Assembly (NCBI GenBank): GCA_949128115.1
Contig: OX421965.1
Location: 56,042,012 to 56,106,011, forward strand
Source of the DNA: Anaspis maculata
Lineage: Eukaryota; Arthropoda; Insecta; Coleoptera; Scraptiidae
Length of the DNA: 64,000 nt
Reading direction: 5' to 3'
The position numbers and the translations under genes are program-made. The notes beneath the pieces were generated by a model that saw nothing but the letters and a program-made list of their open reading frames with translations, was not told where the DNA came from and searched no databases. Below are positions 31,531 through 41,535 of the stretch, piece by piece; positions within the stretch are counted from its first letter, which is position 1, and the number at the start of each line of letters is the position of its first letter.

Positions 31531-31935
31531 TATAGTATTTACTTTACTTCGAAGTAAATACTACACAAAATTAGCATAAGCTGTAGCATCACCTTCTATT
31601 TACTCCAGTTACATAGAGTGGAGTATGAAGTTAGAGCTTCTACTTCTTACTTTAGTTTTTCTTCAAGTAGAAAGTGACGTAAATGCTACGGGATTCAAAG
31701 CACTTACTACTGAGTGAAGTATTTACTTGAAGTAAAAGTAAATATACGTTGTTTCAGATTGATTGCTATCTCAGTAGGCATTGGAAGTATATGGTAAAAG
31801 TCGCTTTAGCTTTGTCTAGTTCTAAAACGTTTATTGTTTTAGTCCCAAGTCAGTGTGACATGTCAATCAAAATCAGCCGCCAAGTTTTTTATTGTCATCC
31901 AAACTGTCATGTTTCTGTTCACCTGGGATAGCTTT

Positions 31936-32599
31936 TGGTAAAAAAATCGTAATAAGCACCTATCAACGCAAGTTTTAAGAATCTGTACGTGTTACTTATA
32001 CAGTTACTGTTGTTCCTGTTACGTTATACCTACTGTTACTGTTGTGTTGTTCCTTCATTGGTTTTGATTACCTGATAATTTTCACGCCATGTGTGGGGAT
32101 CCAGTTCGTTTATCTGCGAGAGAACGTGAAATAATTTGACGCTGTTACGAATAATTCTTCAGAGATTCCAACAATGCAGCTGCCAGCATTCAGCGCGTTG
32201 CTTTGATCTTTAGTAACGTACTGCACGGTCAAACGCATACTAGCAAAAAGAAGCCAAGGTTTGTCACTACTTACAACCAAAAAATGGCCGTGGATCCCTG
32301 AGCCCAGTCGAGAAAAAAATCAGCCAAGCGCCCGTTCTCAATCAAAAAAGTAGGTACAGTACAGTCTGTTGTGCCATATCCTACCAGATTTCGTGCTTCT
32401 GTCTTCACTAAAAGGCTCAGTTGAAGTAGAACAGCGTAACTCGGCTTTAGAAGCAGATCTTCCTTGATATCTGATCCCTTTCAAGGCCATGGAGTTTGCT
32501 TTACTGCTTTGCTATCTACCTGTGTGATATGTGCACAATGTTGATTGAGACTGGCAAGAACAAAATCTGCTGACTCCCCAGGTGCCTATTTTTTTTAGT
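31936..32599. other. Unassigned region
   Basis: No long reading frame and no repeat arms were seen. It may be intron or 3' sequence of the fragmented gene whose copies flank it (28420-31935 plus, 32600-32905 minus). Confidence 0.3.
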
Positions 32600-32905
32600 C
32601 CTGAGATCGGAAACAGAGACGGTTCGACATCAAAACTGCATGTATCTTTCTTCAAGTGCACCTTGAATGGGGTTCCGCGCGTGATACTCGATAAAAAACT
32701 GAAGAAATACTTTCTGACTGAAAGGAGTGAAAGATCTGACTTATAACCTGAAAATAAATAATGAAGTTTTCATGAGATTTACACTTTTGATTTGACGTTT
32801 TTTGTAACTAAATCTAAAGCTGCATTTAGATTTTCATGACCTACTGGGATAGCAATATTTCTGAAACAACGTATACTTCTTTTAATCATACCACCCATTA
32901 CGTTC
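32600..32905 (-). pseudogene. Inverted paralogue of the 28.4-kb gene segment
   Basis: On the minus strand, 32905-32800 encodes GGMIKRSIRCFRNIAIPVGHE and aligns with 28715-28737 joined to 31745-31790. An acceptor-like TTATTTTCAG (about 32751) may open a following open stretch. No family was recognised. Its main value is as the empty site for the TA-target insertion. Confidence 0.5.
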
Positions 32906-33109
32906 CACGCATGATTGACATTGACATGTAATTTTTAAATTTTATAGAACGGCACTTTTCAATATACCCAAGTTGAAGTCACACGTTGTAAGAATTTATT
33001 CCAATGATTCCCAACTGAAACTAAACCATCCAGAATTCAAACATAACATGGCGCTGCGAACCAAGCAAGAACAATATTAACCGAAGAATATTTCGAAGAA
33101 AGAAGAATA

Positions 33110-34390
33110 AATCAAGAAATTACAGGCTGGAAAAAAGAAAGTAAGGTTAAGATGGATAAAGAAGTCCACCCCATGATACTGGGAGGGAACCTAGCGGAAA
33201 ATTGGAAGCTGTGGAGACAACTTTTTGAAAATTACCTAACTGCAAGTGAAACGAAAGAGCTCTGGGAATATACAACTCTTTTGTATTTCACAAATGAAAT
33301 CCAGGTACTAATCAAGAAGTTTGAGGCACAATGATTACAATTCAAAATGAAGAGAGTCCAGAAAGTGTGAATAATGTAAATATAGATATTGTAAGGAGAA
33401 TTTAAGAAGTTGAAAACTCATGGATTATGCCACTGAAATTGTATGGCAAGGTGGTAGACTTCAAATTGGATTCGGGTGCGTCAGTAGATTTGATAAATGA
33501 AAAACAATTTAAAGAAATAAGTAGCAAGTGTAAAAAGCAAATAACAGTGGAAAAAACAAATCGATTTGATAAATTAGTTCCGTACACTGAAAATGAACTT
33601 CCAATATTGTTTAAATGGGATATAGAGAACTTCGAGGCGAGTTCGGATCCACAGAATCCATGATCAAACGATCAAACTAATTGCAATTTCGAAAGTGAAA
33701 TTTGATATGAGCGAGCACAGTCGAAATAAAAAGACCCGACAGCTCTCGAAAAGCTGCAAAGCTTCTACTTGAATCGAAACGCTTAGACCCAATCATAACC
33801 GAGCTTTGTGACCTTTTGGACCCAATTAAATACAAAATTTTGATCGAGGCAATCTACACATTATGCGATTTGGACACAGAAACTTTTGCATTTAAAAACC
33901 CTACCATACCGAGTCACATAAGCGCACTCCTGACGCATGTGAGCCAGGTTTTGCAAACGAATCTAATGGTGAGTGGATGCGAAGCCGACGATCCCCGGCT
34001 AGCAAAGCTCAAGATGTTTTGCGGTGATCTAAGGTTGATCGGTCGGGAGGCTGTTGTTTCAGAAGAGACGGTGAGAGGAAGGTGATTTCCTTCGCCAGTG
34101 CCAGACTCACACCAGCTCAGGAAAGGTACCACATTGGTAAACAAGAGTGCCTCGCGACCGTCTGGGAAGGGGGGTGCAGAAGTACCGGCAGTACCTGGAA
34201 GACCGACCGTTAACACTCAGAACGGACAACAAGAGTCTCGCATTGGTGCAAACCACACAAAGTGACCAATAACAAGCTGAACATGGTCTCTGATTCTACA
34301 AGAGTTCAACTTTACTGTTGAACACTGCGAAGGCCGAACAAACGAGCTACCGGACGTACTATCACGCAGCCCAGAAGAGACGAGGGTACC
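33110..34390 (+). pseudogene. Decayed Gypsy retrotransposon fragment
   Basis: Three pieces remain in order. The first is a gag start (33152-33331; GGNLAENWKLWRQLFENYL resembles the opening of insect Gypsy gag). The second is a protease piece with FKLDSGASVDLI (33470-33510). The third is RNase H remains (34085-34390; ARLTPAQERYHIGKQECLA, then out-of-frame pieces ending near LPDVLSRSPEE). Large internal deletions removed the gag body and RT. The 33690-34085 stretch has an 89-codon frame of unknown nature. No LTRs were found. Confidence 0.7.
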
Positions 34391-34599
34391 GCCGTCGACG
34401 GAAATTTTTTGGATTCATAGAAACACAGAAAATTTCCGTGGTCAGATTTAAAGCCCACGGAAAAAATCATATGAGAATCCTTTTTAATTTTTGAAATTAT
34501 CTTTAGTTTCCAGAGGGAAATATAATTTATACGTGAACACCCTGTATATCACTGTAATATTCGTCTGCTGCTCAAATAATAATCTCTCATATAAAATCC
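34391..34599. other. Short unassigned spacer
   Basis: Contains a GAACACCCTGTATAT motif (about 34534-34548) of the kind found at insect repeat termini. Nothing else was recognised. Confidence 0.3.
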
Positions 34600-35945
34600 T
34601 GTTGGAAAAAAAGCTTGAAGACGCCGCAAAAGTTAATCGTGACCCGAGAGCGTTACGCTAGTTATTCCGAGGTTTCAGTATTTGGAATAAATATACTGCT
34701 GAGCATCGCTGACCATTACCTAATATACCATATGTGAGATCGTGTAAATTTATAAAATATTGTTTTTGTATTTAGTTGGAGTGAAGCTTTACCAACAACA
34801 TCAAGTTGTGTCTTCTTGCTAGTGCATTGTTCGACCTATGACCCTTTCAGGTTATGGGCCCAGTAGTAACGCTCAACTGAGTACGCCAGGTAGTAACGGT
34901 TGTGTGAAACGTGCGCAAAACAAGAAGGTCAGGTGCTTTCGAAGTGGAGACCTGGGTGTCTGACTCCACACGTTATTTGCTGCACCGCGGATTCTGAAAA
35001 TGGACAACTCCAAACTACGAAATGTAAATCGAAATGTCTACGCCTTTTGTGGTGAACGATACAGTGTGTGGAAAGTGAGAAGGACATTGCTCACGGAACT
35101 TGGATGTCCTTTAAGTTCTCAATAAGGAGCCTCCAGAGGAGCTAACAGACGACTGGAACAAGGCCGAAAAAATTGCGAATAGTACTATAGTTGAATACTT
35201 CTCGGACTCTTTTTTCGGATTTGCCACGCCTGGCAAAACTGCTAAAGAAATCTCGAGAAGCCTAGATGGCATCTACGAAAGAAAAAGTATTGCAACTCAA
35301 TTATCATTTCGAAAGCAATTCGCGATTTAAATTGATTTTTCCCGCCACAAAATGGCTGCGAAAGGCGGAATTCAACTGACAGCCCAAGGTGACATGAGAT
35401 GTCACACTCACAACTCACAACCTCACTTTTATTGTATCAGTCATCCACCACTCAGTGTTTACTGTTTACTCCAGTTTACTCTCGTCTTGGCTTCCTAGTG
35501 TGGTCCCAGTCACTGATAGTGCGTCTGTTTGCTGTATTCTAGTTTTGCGAGTAAATCCACGTACATCACTTCAGCGCATACATGAGAACGCATACCTGCA
35601 GAGCGCGGTAATTTCAATTTTGACGCACGAAGTGTCACTGTCAATGGCAACTGTCAATCAATAATCGAAATGTAAACAAACAAACAACAAACATAACCTC
35701 CTAACCATTCAACATTTAATATTGTTCAGAATGAAATGTTGCGTGCAGAAAGACGCAGAAAAGATTCAGGTGATACGAAACACAACGAGCTGTAGGGCGA
35801 TCGACGAAACAAGAGGACAAGAGCGTTATTAGGTTAAGTCTGTTAAAACGTCAAATCGACGTCAAGCGCTGTCAGCTGCCATTTGCGTGACATTATACAC
35901 GCACATCGTATTACAGTGTTGTCAACTTGTTGTCGTGATATAGAT

Positions 35946-36175
35946 ATGGCAACGTCCTTCTTTCACAGGTATGCGCAGAAGCCTTTCGGGAAACGTGGAT
36001 TGAAAGTGATTGTTGTGGTATTTGTTCTTATTACGACTGTTATAAGAGATATTCGTTTGCCATTGGGAGAAATTTACAATTATTTGTGTGCCGCCTCTCC
36101 AAGCTCCCGGAACTTTGTGGAAGGTGAAGCAGTAGTAAATACAAACCACATAGTTCTATATGGAACAAGTACCAC
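35946..36175 (+). other. Captured exon: N-terminal membrane anchor
   Basis: Starting at ATG 35946, about 77 codons include a basic N-terminus and one hydrophobic helix (LKVIVVVFVLITTVI, residues about 19-33). They end at a donor-like CACAG/GTAAAT (36175/36176). This is the layout of a type II membrane or signal-anchored protein's first exon. The family was not recognised. It lies within a mobile element and could be captured host sequence. Confidence 0.4.
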
Positions 36176-36204
36176 AGGTAAATGGTCTGATTTTGGCAAG
36201 AAGC

Positions 36205-36400
36205 TGTGAGTCCAAGTCCATATTCCCCAGGCAATCGGCAGCTTCAGGTGTCACCTTCACGAAGACCTCTGGAGAACCCTGGTATGCGCGTGAAGGCCAC
36301 GCAAATGTGACGTGTTGTACTGTCTGGTTTTCCAAGCGACTATCACATTCGGGAAATTCGGTAAGCTCCCACTGGTAAAACGAATCAGCACATCGTCCGG
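36205..36400 (-). pseudogene. LINE RT C-terminal fragment
   Basis: On the minus strand the frame reads FPECDSRLENQTVQHVTFAWPSRAYQ and then TPEAADCLGNMDLD. It resembles the Cys/His-containing C-terminal end of non-LTR reverse transcriptases (C-x-C...QT-x2-H-x4-CP). Only about 60 codons survive inside foldback P4. Confidence 0.5.
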
Positions 36401-37548
36401 GACCTGTGCGAACCCTGCTGAAGTTCCAAGAGGTGCTTCATGGACGTTTAGGAGCTGGTGTCATTCGGGTACAGTCTGTTGAGCCCAGTCTTCTTTCCAT
36501 TTCTCTTGTCCATCAAAGTTTCCTAGTTCACGTTCTGTGACTGACTATGGGATACAGTAATACCACTAAACACAACAATCACTTCAAATTCACTCGCAAA
36601 ACTAGAATACAGCAAACAGACGCACCATCACTAACTGGGACCACACTAGGAAGCCAAGCGGAGAGTAAACTGGAGTAAACAGTAAACACTGAGTGGTGAG
36701 TGACTGATACAATAAAAGTGAGGTTGTAAGTGTGACATCTCATGTCACCTCGGGCTGTCAGTTGAATTCCGCCTTTCGCAGCCATTTTGTGGCGGGAAAA
36801 ATTAATTTAAATCGCAAATTATTTGGATGAAAATTAACGGGCGATGCATCTTTATCTTTACATCTCAACACTTTACCACTTTTGATGACCTCACAGTCAT
36901 ATGTACTATATTATTAGCGGCAGAAGCAAAATTCGAGGAAACAGATGAAGTGACGCAATTGTTGTTTACACTCCCCATGTCTCACGATAATGTCAACATA
37001 GCCATCGAAACATTGTCGGAAGACAACTTAACATTGGCCTTCGTCAATACAAAACTTCTTGATCGCGAAGTAATAACTGGAAGCGGAAAGCCGTGACACT
37101 AGTGCAAAAGTCTTGCAAGCTGAACATCAGGATGTCTCCCAGAATCCCAGAAAGGCACTATAAAAAAAAATCGTTTTCTAACTAAAAAACAACAAAGAAC
37201 TCTGGCAAAGTTCGAAAAGAGTGTTGAGATATTATGTAAAATGCATATCTTCATTAGAGTTGAACTAACTTATGTACGACGTGATTATGAAGACCTTCTA
37301 AACGGTTATGTCGATTCTGATTGGGGCGGCAATGAGCTTGGCAAAAAAAAGTACGACAGGATATTTATTCAGACTATTTGAAAGCCGTACCATTATCACA
37401 GAATCCATTATCCTGGAATACAAAACGGCAAGCATAAGTCGCAGCCTCCTTGACTGAGGCAGAATATATGACTCTATTTGAAGCTGTTAGAGAGGTTTTA
37501 TGATTAAAATCATTAGCAGAGAGCCTAAAGATCAAAATTGTCAGCCCA

Positions 37549-37870
37549 TTGTGGAACTGTGGGCGGCAACACCCATGACAGGACCATGCCGGGATTTATG
37601 GGATGTAGTCGGCACCCCACCAGCTCGGCATGGCCCTCCATGAGACTCAGGAAGGAGGGAAGCACTCTGGTTTAGCACTCTTGAAGAGCCGAATGCCTGA
37701 CTGCGTGTCGCGTGCTATACCTGCTACTATTACTCTTATATACTTACATAATAAAATATGCAGTGTCATGTCGGGAGGTTCGGAACGGTCGATGACGTCA
37801 CCCCCGTCAATCGACATGCAACTCCGCAAGCTACAATAGTTTAGTTTATTTATAATCTACAATGACCTTA
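37549..37870. other. Unassigned region, possible LTR relic
   Basis: Between the Copia and Gypsy remnants there is a GC-mixed stretch with an AATAAAAT-type signal (about 37751) and no frame of note. An LTR origin is possible but no partner was found. Confidence 0.25.
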
Positions 37871-37879
37871 GCCTAAGGA

Positions 37880-38640
37880 GTTGACGGAGTTGAGAAGCAA
37901 GTCCGGCCACGAGCAGCGTCTTCGCAACCCCCGGCCTTGTAAGGACGCGGGCCAAAGCACCAGAGCCTAGATGCTTTGAATGCAATGAAGTAGGCCACAG
38001 AAGAGCTAAGTGCCCCAGAAACTCGCCGCCATACAATCGGAATGCACCACAAACGCACTCCAATAAGCTCTAATAATAACCGTGGTATATAACCTCTATC
38101 GGCATCTCAAAGCACAAAGGGTTAAGCTTGGGAAAATGGTACAAGAACTGCTGAACTACTCAATCATTCGCGAATCTTCTTCACGATATGCCAGCCCAAG
38201 CATTCTGGTACCCAAACCAAATGGAATCTACGGTTATGCGTGGATTATCGCAAACTAAACAACATAATTATCAAAGAAACATTTCCTATACCACTGATTG
38301 ATGATCAAGTTGACCGAATGAGAAACTTTAGATACTTTACCTCACTCGACTTATTTTCGGGCTACTATCAGGTCCCGATTTCTAACGATTCAATAGACAA
38401 AACAGCCTTTATTATCCCAGATGATAAATATGAGTTTTTTAGAATGAGTTTTGGTTCATGTAACGCTTCTTTTGTTTTTCAAAAATTAGTGAACACAATT
38501 CTCAACGAACTGCATGATTGGTATACTCATGCATATTTGGACGACATCTTAATCCCAGCCGTAGACCTAGAGGACGGGTTTTTGTTGTTTGTTTGGCTCC
38601 AAAAAAATGTATTGTTGAAAGCCGCTGATTAGGAAGTTTC
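37880..38640 (+). pseudogene. Gypsy gag knuckle and RT fragment
   Basis: A CCHC knuckle (CFECNEVGHRRAKC) occurs at 37975-38020. It is followed at once by RT (about 38105 onward): YSIIRESSSRYASP, a frame break, then MDYRKLNNIIIKETFPIPLIDDQ (38240) and the catalytic YLDD near 38537. The protease that should lie between gag and RT is deleted. The frame ends at 38632, before RNase H. The RT core is well kept but isolated. Confidence 0.78.
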
Positions 38641-39039
38641 CGATCGCAGGTGCTATTCTACATAAATATATGAGTGAGTGTGACAATTGGTCAAAAAGCT
38701 TTTTACAAGACGTTCACGTCTGAATCGATCATTTTTGTAACCCCTTTGGGACGTTTCATAAGTGACGTAACTGAAGCGTCGTAGCGACGTCATCTTGTTT
38801 TCCATATTGTTGTATTATGCCATTAAGCTCTTTATCACTTCACAATGTCCCTTGAATGATGGGCAACGTTTTTTGTAGATATTTTTGGAATTAAAAAAAA
38901 TTAAACTTGTTAGATATAAAATAATTAAGTAGGTACCTATTACCTACTTGCACCACGCGAGATACCTATACCTACCACTCGTTTGCATATTTTCTTGTGT
39001 ACTAATTTTCTACTACCCATAATCTGGAGAAAAATCCTG
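38641..39039. other. Unassigned region
   Basis: AT-rich stretch with GTAGGTACCTATTACCTAC palindromic sequence (about 38930-38948). No gene or repeat partner was recognised. Confidence 0.3.
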
Positions 39040-40990
39040 AAGTATTTTTAGTGGGGGGGTTAGCGGAATGGTCTGTGCATTTTGTGATCAAAGCATGAAA
39101 TTTGACATACTTGTTCAGAAGACCCTCTTTTGCAATTCCATATGTGGCGCCACGCGAGACTTTGCGCCAGAGACGCTGTATTGCGGTTAATATACCTGCT
39201 AGGGGTAAATTCTGCAAAAATGGTTCCTGACCGGTCTCTGGTACCGCAGTCGGTATTTTTTAGTTCTTTAAGTTAAAACTACATGTAGAAATGAGTGAGG
39301 AATACATTTTCACAAGCAAAGTTCCAAATGCTGCCTTTATACGTTGTTTCAATATATTTTAAGGCCAACTTTGTTTTAGTACAGGAAACTTGGTAAAAAA
39401 AATTGCCAATACCTCGGCAAAGATATGAACGTCCTAACAATTTGACACTCTGTCCAAAATTATGTACCCTACTACATATCTAAAATTTTCAAAAATCGCA
39501 CCCCGAGGCTTCGAGTTATTGGAGGGGGGGTAAAAAATTGCAACTCAAAATTAAAAGTATAGAACCCGATGGAACCCGTCAGTTCAATGGATGCAAATAC
39601 GTCGTAGTTCGACGCATCACAACCAGTTGATACAATTTTAGCACAAAAAGTGTCGATCATTGTTGAAGGGGGGTCGTGGGGAAGGGCGAAACTCGGCTGG
39701 GTGGCTCTTTTTCTTCCTGGGCCATGAAGAATCGATCCCGACAAGATTGGTATCTTTTCCGACTAAATTTAATGTCCTGAACTTAAATCCGATGTGTAAA
39801 TTTGGATAAAAACAAGTTCGAACAAGTTAATTTGAGAAAACCTGTTTTTTCTTCGAATATTTTTACGAAACTTTTTTTTACTGTTAGAGGTATTCATCTA
39901 TGGAAATATTTCAGAGGCCATTAGATTGAACTGTATTCTTAACGTAAATTATCCATTCGATCTGTAATTTTGCTTTCCGACATAGAAAATACCGATTTGA
40001 ATTTTAGTCGGCACTGCCCGGCGTCTACTAATGACCAGAACACTACAGCATGCACCTTCAAGTAATAACTCAATACCCTGCATTGCGATTTATGACGATT
40101 TTGTTTATGTTCTAGGGAATTCAGTTCTGCATAGAACTTTGAACTTTCAAAGATTAGTTATAATTTTCCAGATAGTTTGGGCTATTTTCATTCAAAGATG
40201 CATGGTGTAGTGTTCTGGTCAGTAGTAGACGACGGGCTGTGCCGACTAAAGTTCAAATCGATTTTTTCTATCTCGAAAAACAAAGTTACAGATCGAATGG
40301 ATGATTTTCGTGAAGAATACAGTTCAATCTAATGCCCTCTAAAATATTTTCAAAGATGAATGCCTCTAACAGTGAAAAATTTTTTTGTGGAAATTGTCAA
40401 AGAAAAAACAGATTTTCTCAAGTTAACTTGTTTAAACTTGTTTTTGTCCAAATTTATACATCGGATTCAAGTTCAGGACATTGAATTTAGTCGGAAAAGA
40501 TACCAATCTTGTCGTGATCGATTCTTCATGGCCCAGGAAGAAAAAGAGCCACCCAGTCGAGTTTCGCCCCCCCCCCACGACCCCCCTACAACAATGATCG
40601 ACACTTTTTGTGCCAAAATTGTATCAACGGGATGTGATGCGTTGAACTACGACGTATTTGCATCCATTGGATTGACGGGTTCCATCGGGTTCTATACCCT
40701 GTTAAAAATTTCATATAAAAAACAATAGAAATTATATTTGCTTTTATATGTTTTCTAATGGCCTTATTATGTTCTATATGAATACTTTTTCCGACTTACT
40801 GGTTCCTATATGAAAAATGTAGGTATCAGTCATTTTTTGGAATTACCAATAAAGCTTTATTGGTTTCCAAATGGCAACTGCTAAACATGTTGAAATCATG
40901 GAAATCCATGTAAAATTTCCATTTGCAAAAACCAATATAGAAAATCGCTGTTCATTCTCTTTGGAATTACACATGATTACACGTAGGTTT
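39040..40990. repeat. Repeat family F copy 1, split by palindrome P5
   Basis: The outer parts 39040-39557 and 40697-40990 match 58600-59470 in inverse orientation. They include the TCTTTGCCGAGG / CCTCGGCAAAGA and AACAACGTATAAAGGCAGC blocks. In the second copy the parts are contiguous, so 39558-40696 is an insertion here. The repeat type is unknown; no coding was seen. Confidence 0.75.
39560..40694. mobile_element. Palindromic element P5 in repeat F
   Basis: Ends TAGAACCCGATGGAACCCGT and its inverse are flanked by TA on both sides (39558-39559, 40695-40696). The two arms of about 540 bp mirror each other to a centre near 40110. The empty site is visible in the other F copy near 58940-58950. 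No coding capacity; open frames mirror each other across the arms. Confidence 0.82.
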
Positions 40991-41535
40991 TGAAGATTTT
41001 GAATTTCGCGCCGAATAAGCAGGTTCCATATTTGCCGACGCGAACAAACCTAACCTATTATTTCTGTGCGGTGCGGTGCAGCGGCGGTGGTCGGTGGTTA
41101 TCACTTAACGGTTATTCTGTGCAAGTCGTGAAGTCGTTAGTGAAGTGGTTACTCGTGTTAGCAGTGGTTAATGGTTATTAGCAGAGGGCAAGTAAGACCA
41201 GTGTGAGTAAAGATATTTCTCAATTTTTGTTTTTACCTACATATTATAATCTGGTGAACTTTTGTTGATCTCATCAAACTTTATGCAACAGGTTATTTGA
41301 TGTCTAAAATGGCAACAGCATCAGCAGCCCCCAAGGCGTCCTCGTCCTATGCATATGTAAAGTACCTAGATTACTACGACGGGGAATGCGAGGTCGTGGA
41401 AACATCCCGCATAAAAAAGTTTGACATCACATCGTATTATTATTATTATTATTATTATTATTTGGTTACTCCACCTCACAGGTCGAGACCCATTTCTGAG
41501 GTGGGAGAAGAAGGAGGGGGAAACACAAAATCAAT

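Larger units (their letters stand above)
28737..31744. mobile_element. TA-target TIR element with inner hairpin
   Basis: The ends carry the perfect inverted repeat TTTACTTTTACTTCAAGTA (28739-28757 and 31724-31742). TA is duplicated on both sides (28737-28738, 31743-31744). The uninterrupted paralogue near 32870-32875 has one TA at the matching place, confirming the insertion. Subterminal DNA is full of AAGTA/TACTT motifs. The interior has a small frame (28939-29193) and a 1.9-kb inverted repeat (29179-31052), but no recognisable transposase. The TA duplication points to a Tc1/mariner-like mechanism. Confidence 0.8.
28420..31935 (+). pseudogene. Unknown gene segment split by TA-target element
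   Basis: Before the insertion, 28420-28737 encodes a segment with a C-x2-C pair (FCQTCFQ), an RGIRHKC motif and the phrase GGMIERSI. After it, 31745 onward continues with IRCFRLIAISVG and then meets stops. A diverged inverted paralogue at 32905-32800 reads the same join without interruption (GGMIKRSIRCFRNIAIPVG), which shows that this was one reading frame. The C-x2-C...GIRHKC arrangement resembles uncharacterised proteins I associate with arthropod and Hydra repeats. No function can be given. Confidence 0.45.
35322..36815. mobile_element. Foldback element P4 with captured sequence
   Basis: Terminal inverted repeats of about 260 bp (35322-35580 and 36590-36815) share GCGATTTAAATT ends and the AAAATGGCTGCGAAAGGCGG block. 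The element splits the Copia gag frame. Between the arms is about 1 kb unrelated to the arms, including a membrane-protein-like open exon and a LINE fragment. No transposase was seen. The target duplication is unclear. Confidence 0.78.
34600..37548 (+). pseudogene. Decayed Copia retrotransposon
   Basis: A Copia-type 5' LTR (34600-34849, TGTTGG to CA) is followed by the Copia primer site GGTTATGGGCCCAGTA (34850-34865), complementary to the internal half of initiator methionine tRNA. Gag starts at 35000 (GERYSVWK) but is shifted out of frame within 40 codons. It is then interrupted by foldback P4 (35322-36815) and resumes (FEETDEVTQLLFTLPMSHDN, LSEDNLTLAFVNTKLLD). RNase H remains occur near 37300-37500 (GYVDSDWGGNE, then TEAEYM in another frame). 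Protease, integrase and most of RT are gone, and no 3' LTR was seen. Confidence 0.78.

Noticed and set aside
33816..34085. 89-codon frame between Gypsy protease and RNase H relics
   Set aside because: No match to any family I know; lies where pol has been deleted and rearranged, so it is probably chance.
37630..38063. Frames on both strands around the Gypsy gag relic
   Set aside because: Short and overlapping, with no motif apart from the CCHC knuckle already annotated.
39472..40728. Frames of 90 and 122 codons
   Set aside because: They are mirror images of each other across the P5 palindrome, as expected from inverted-repeat DNA.
41437..41462. TAT-repeat microsatellite
   Set aside because: Not an independent satellite; it is the 3' tail of the minus-strand LINE. 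Likewise 58412-58440 is the tail of the twin-primed LINE.
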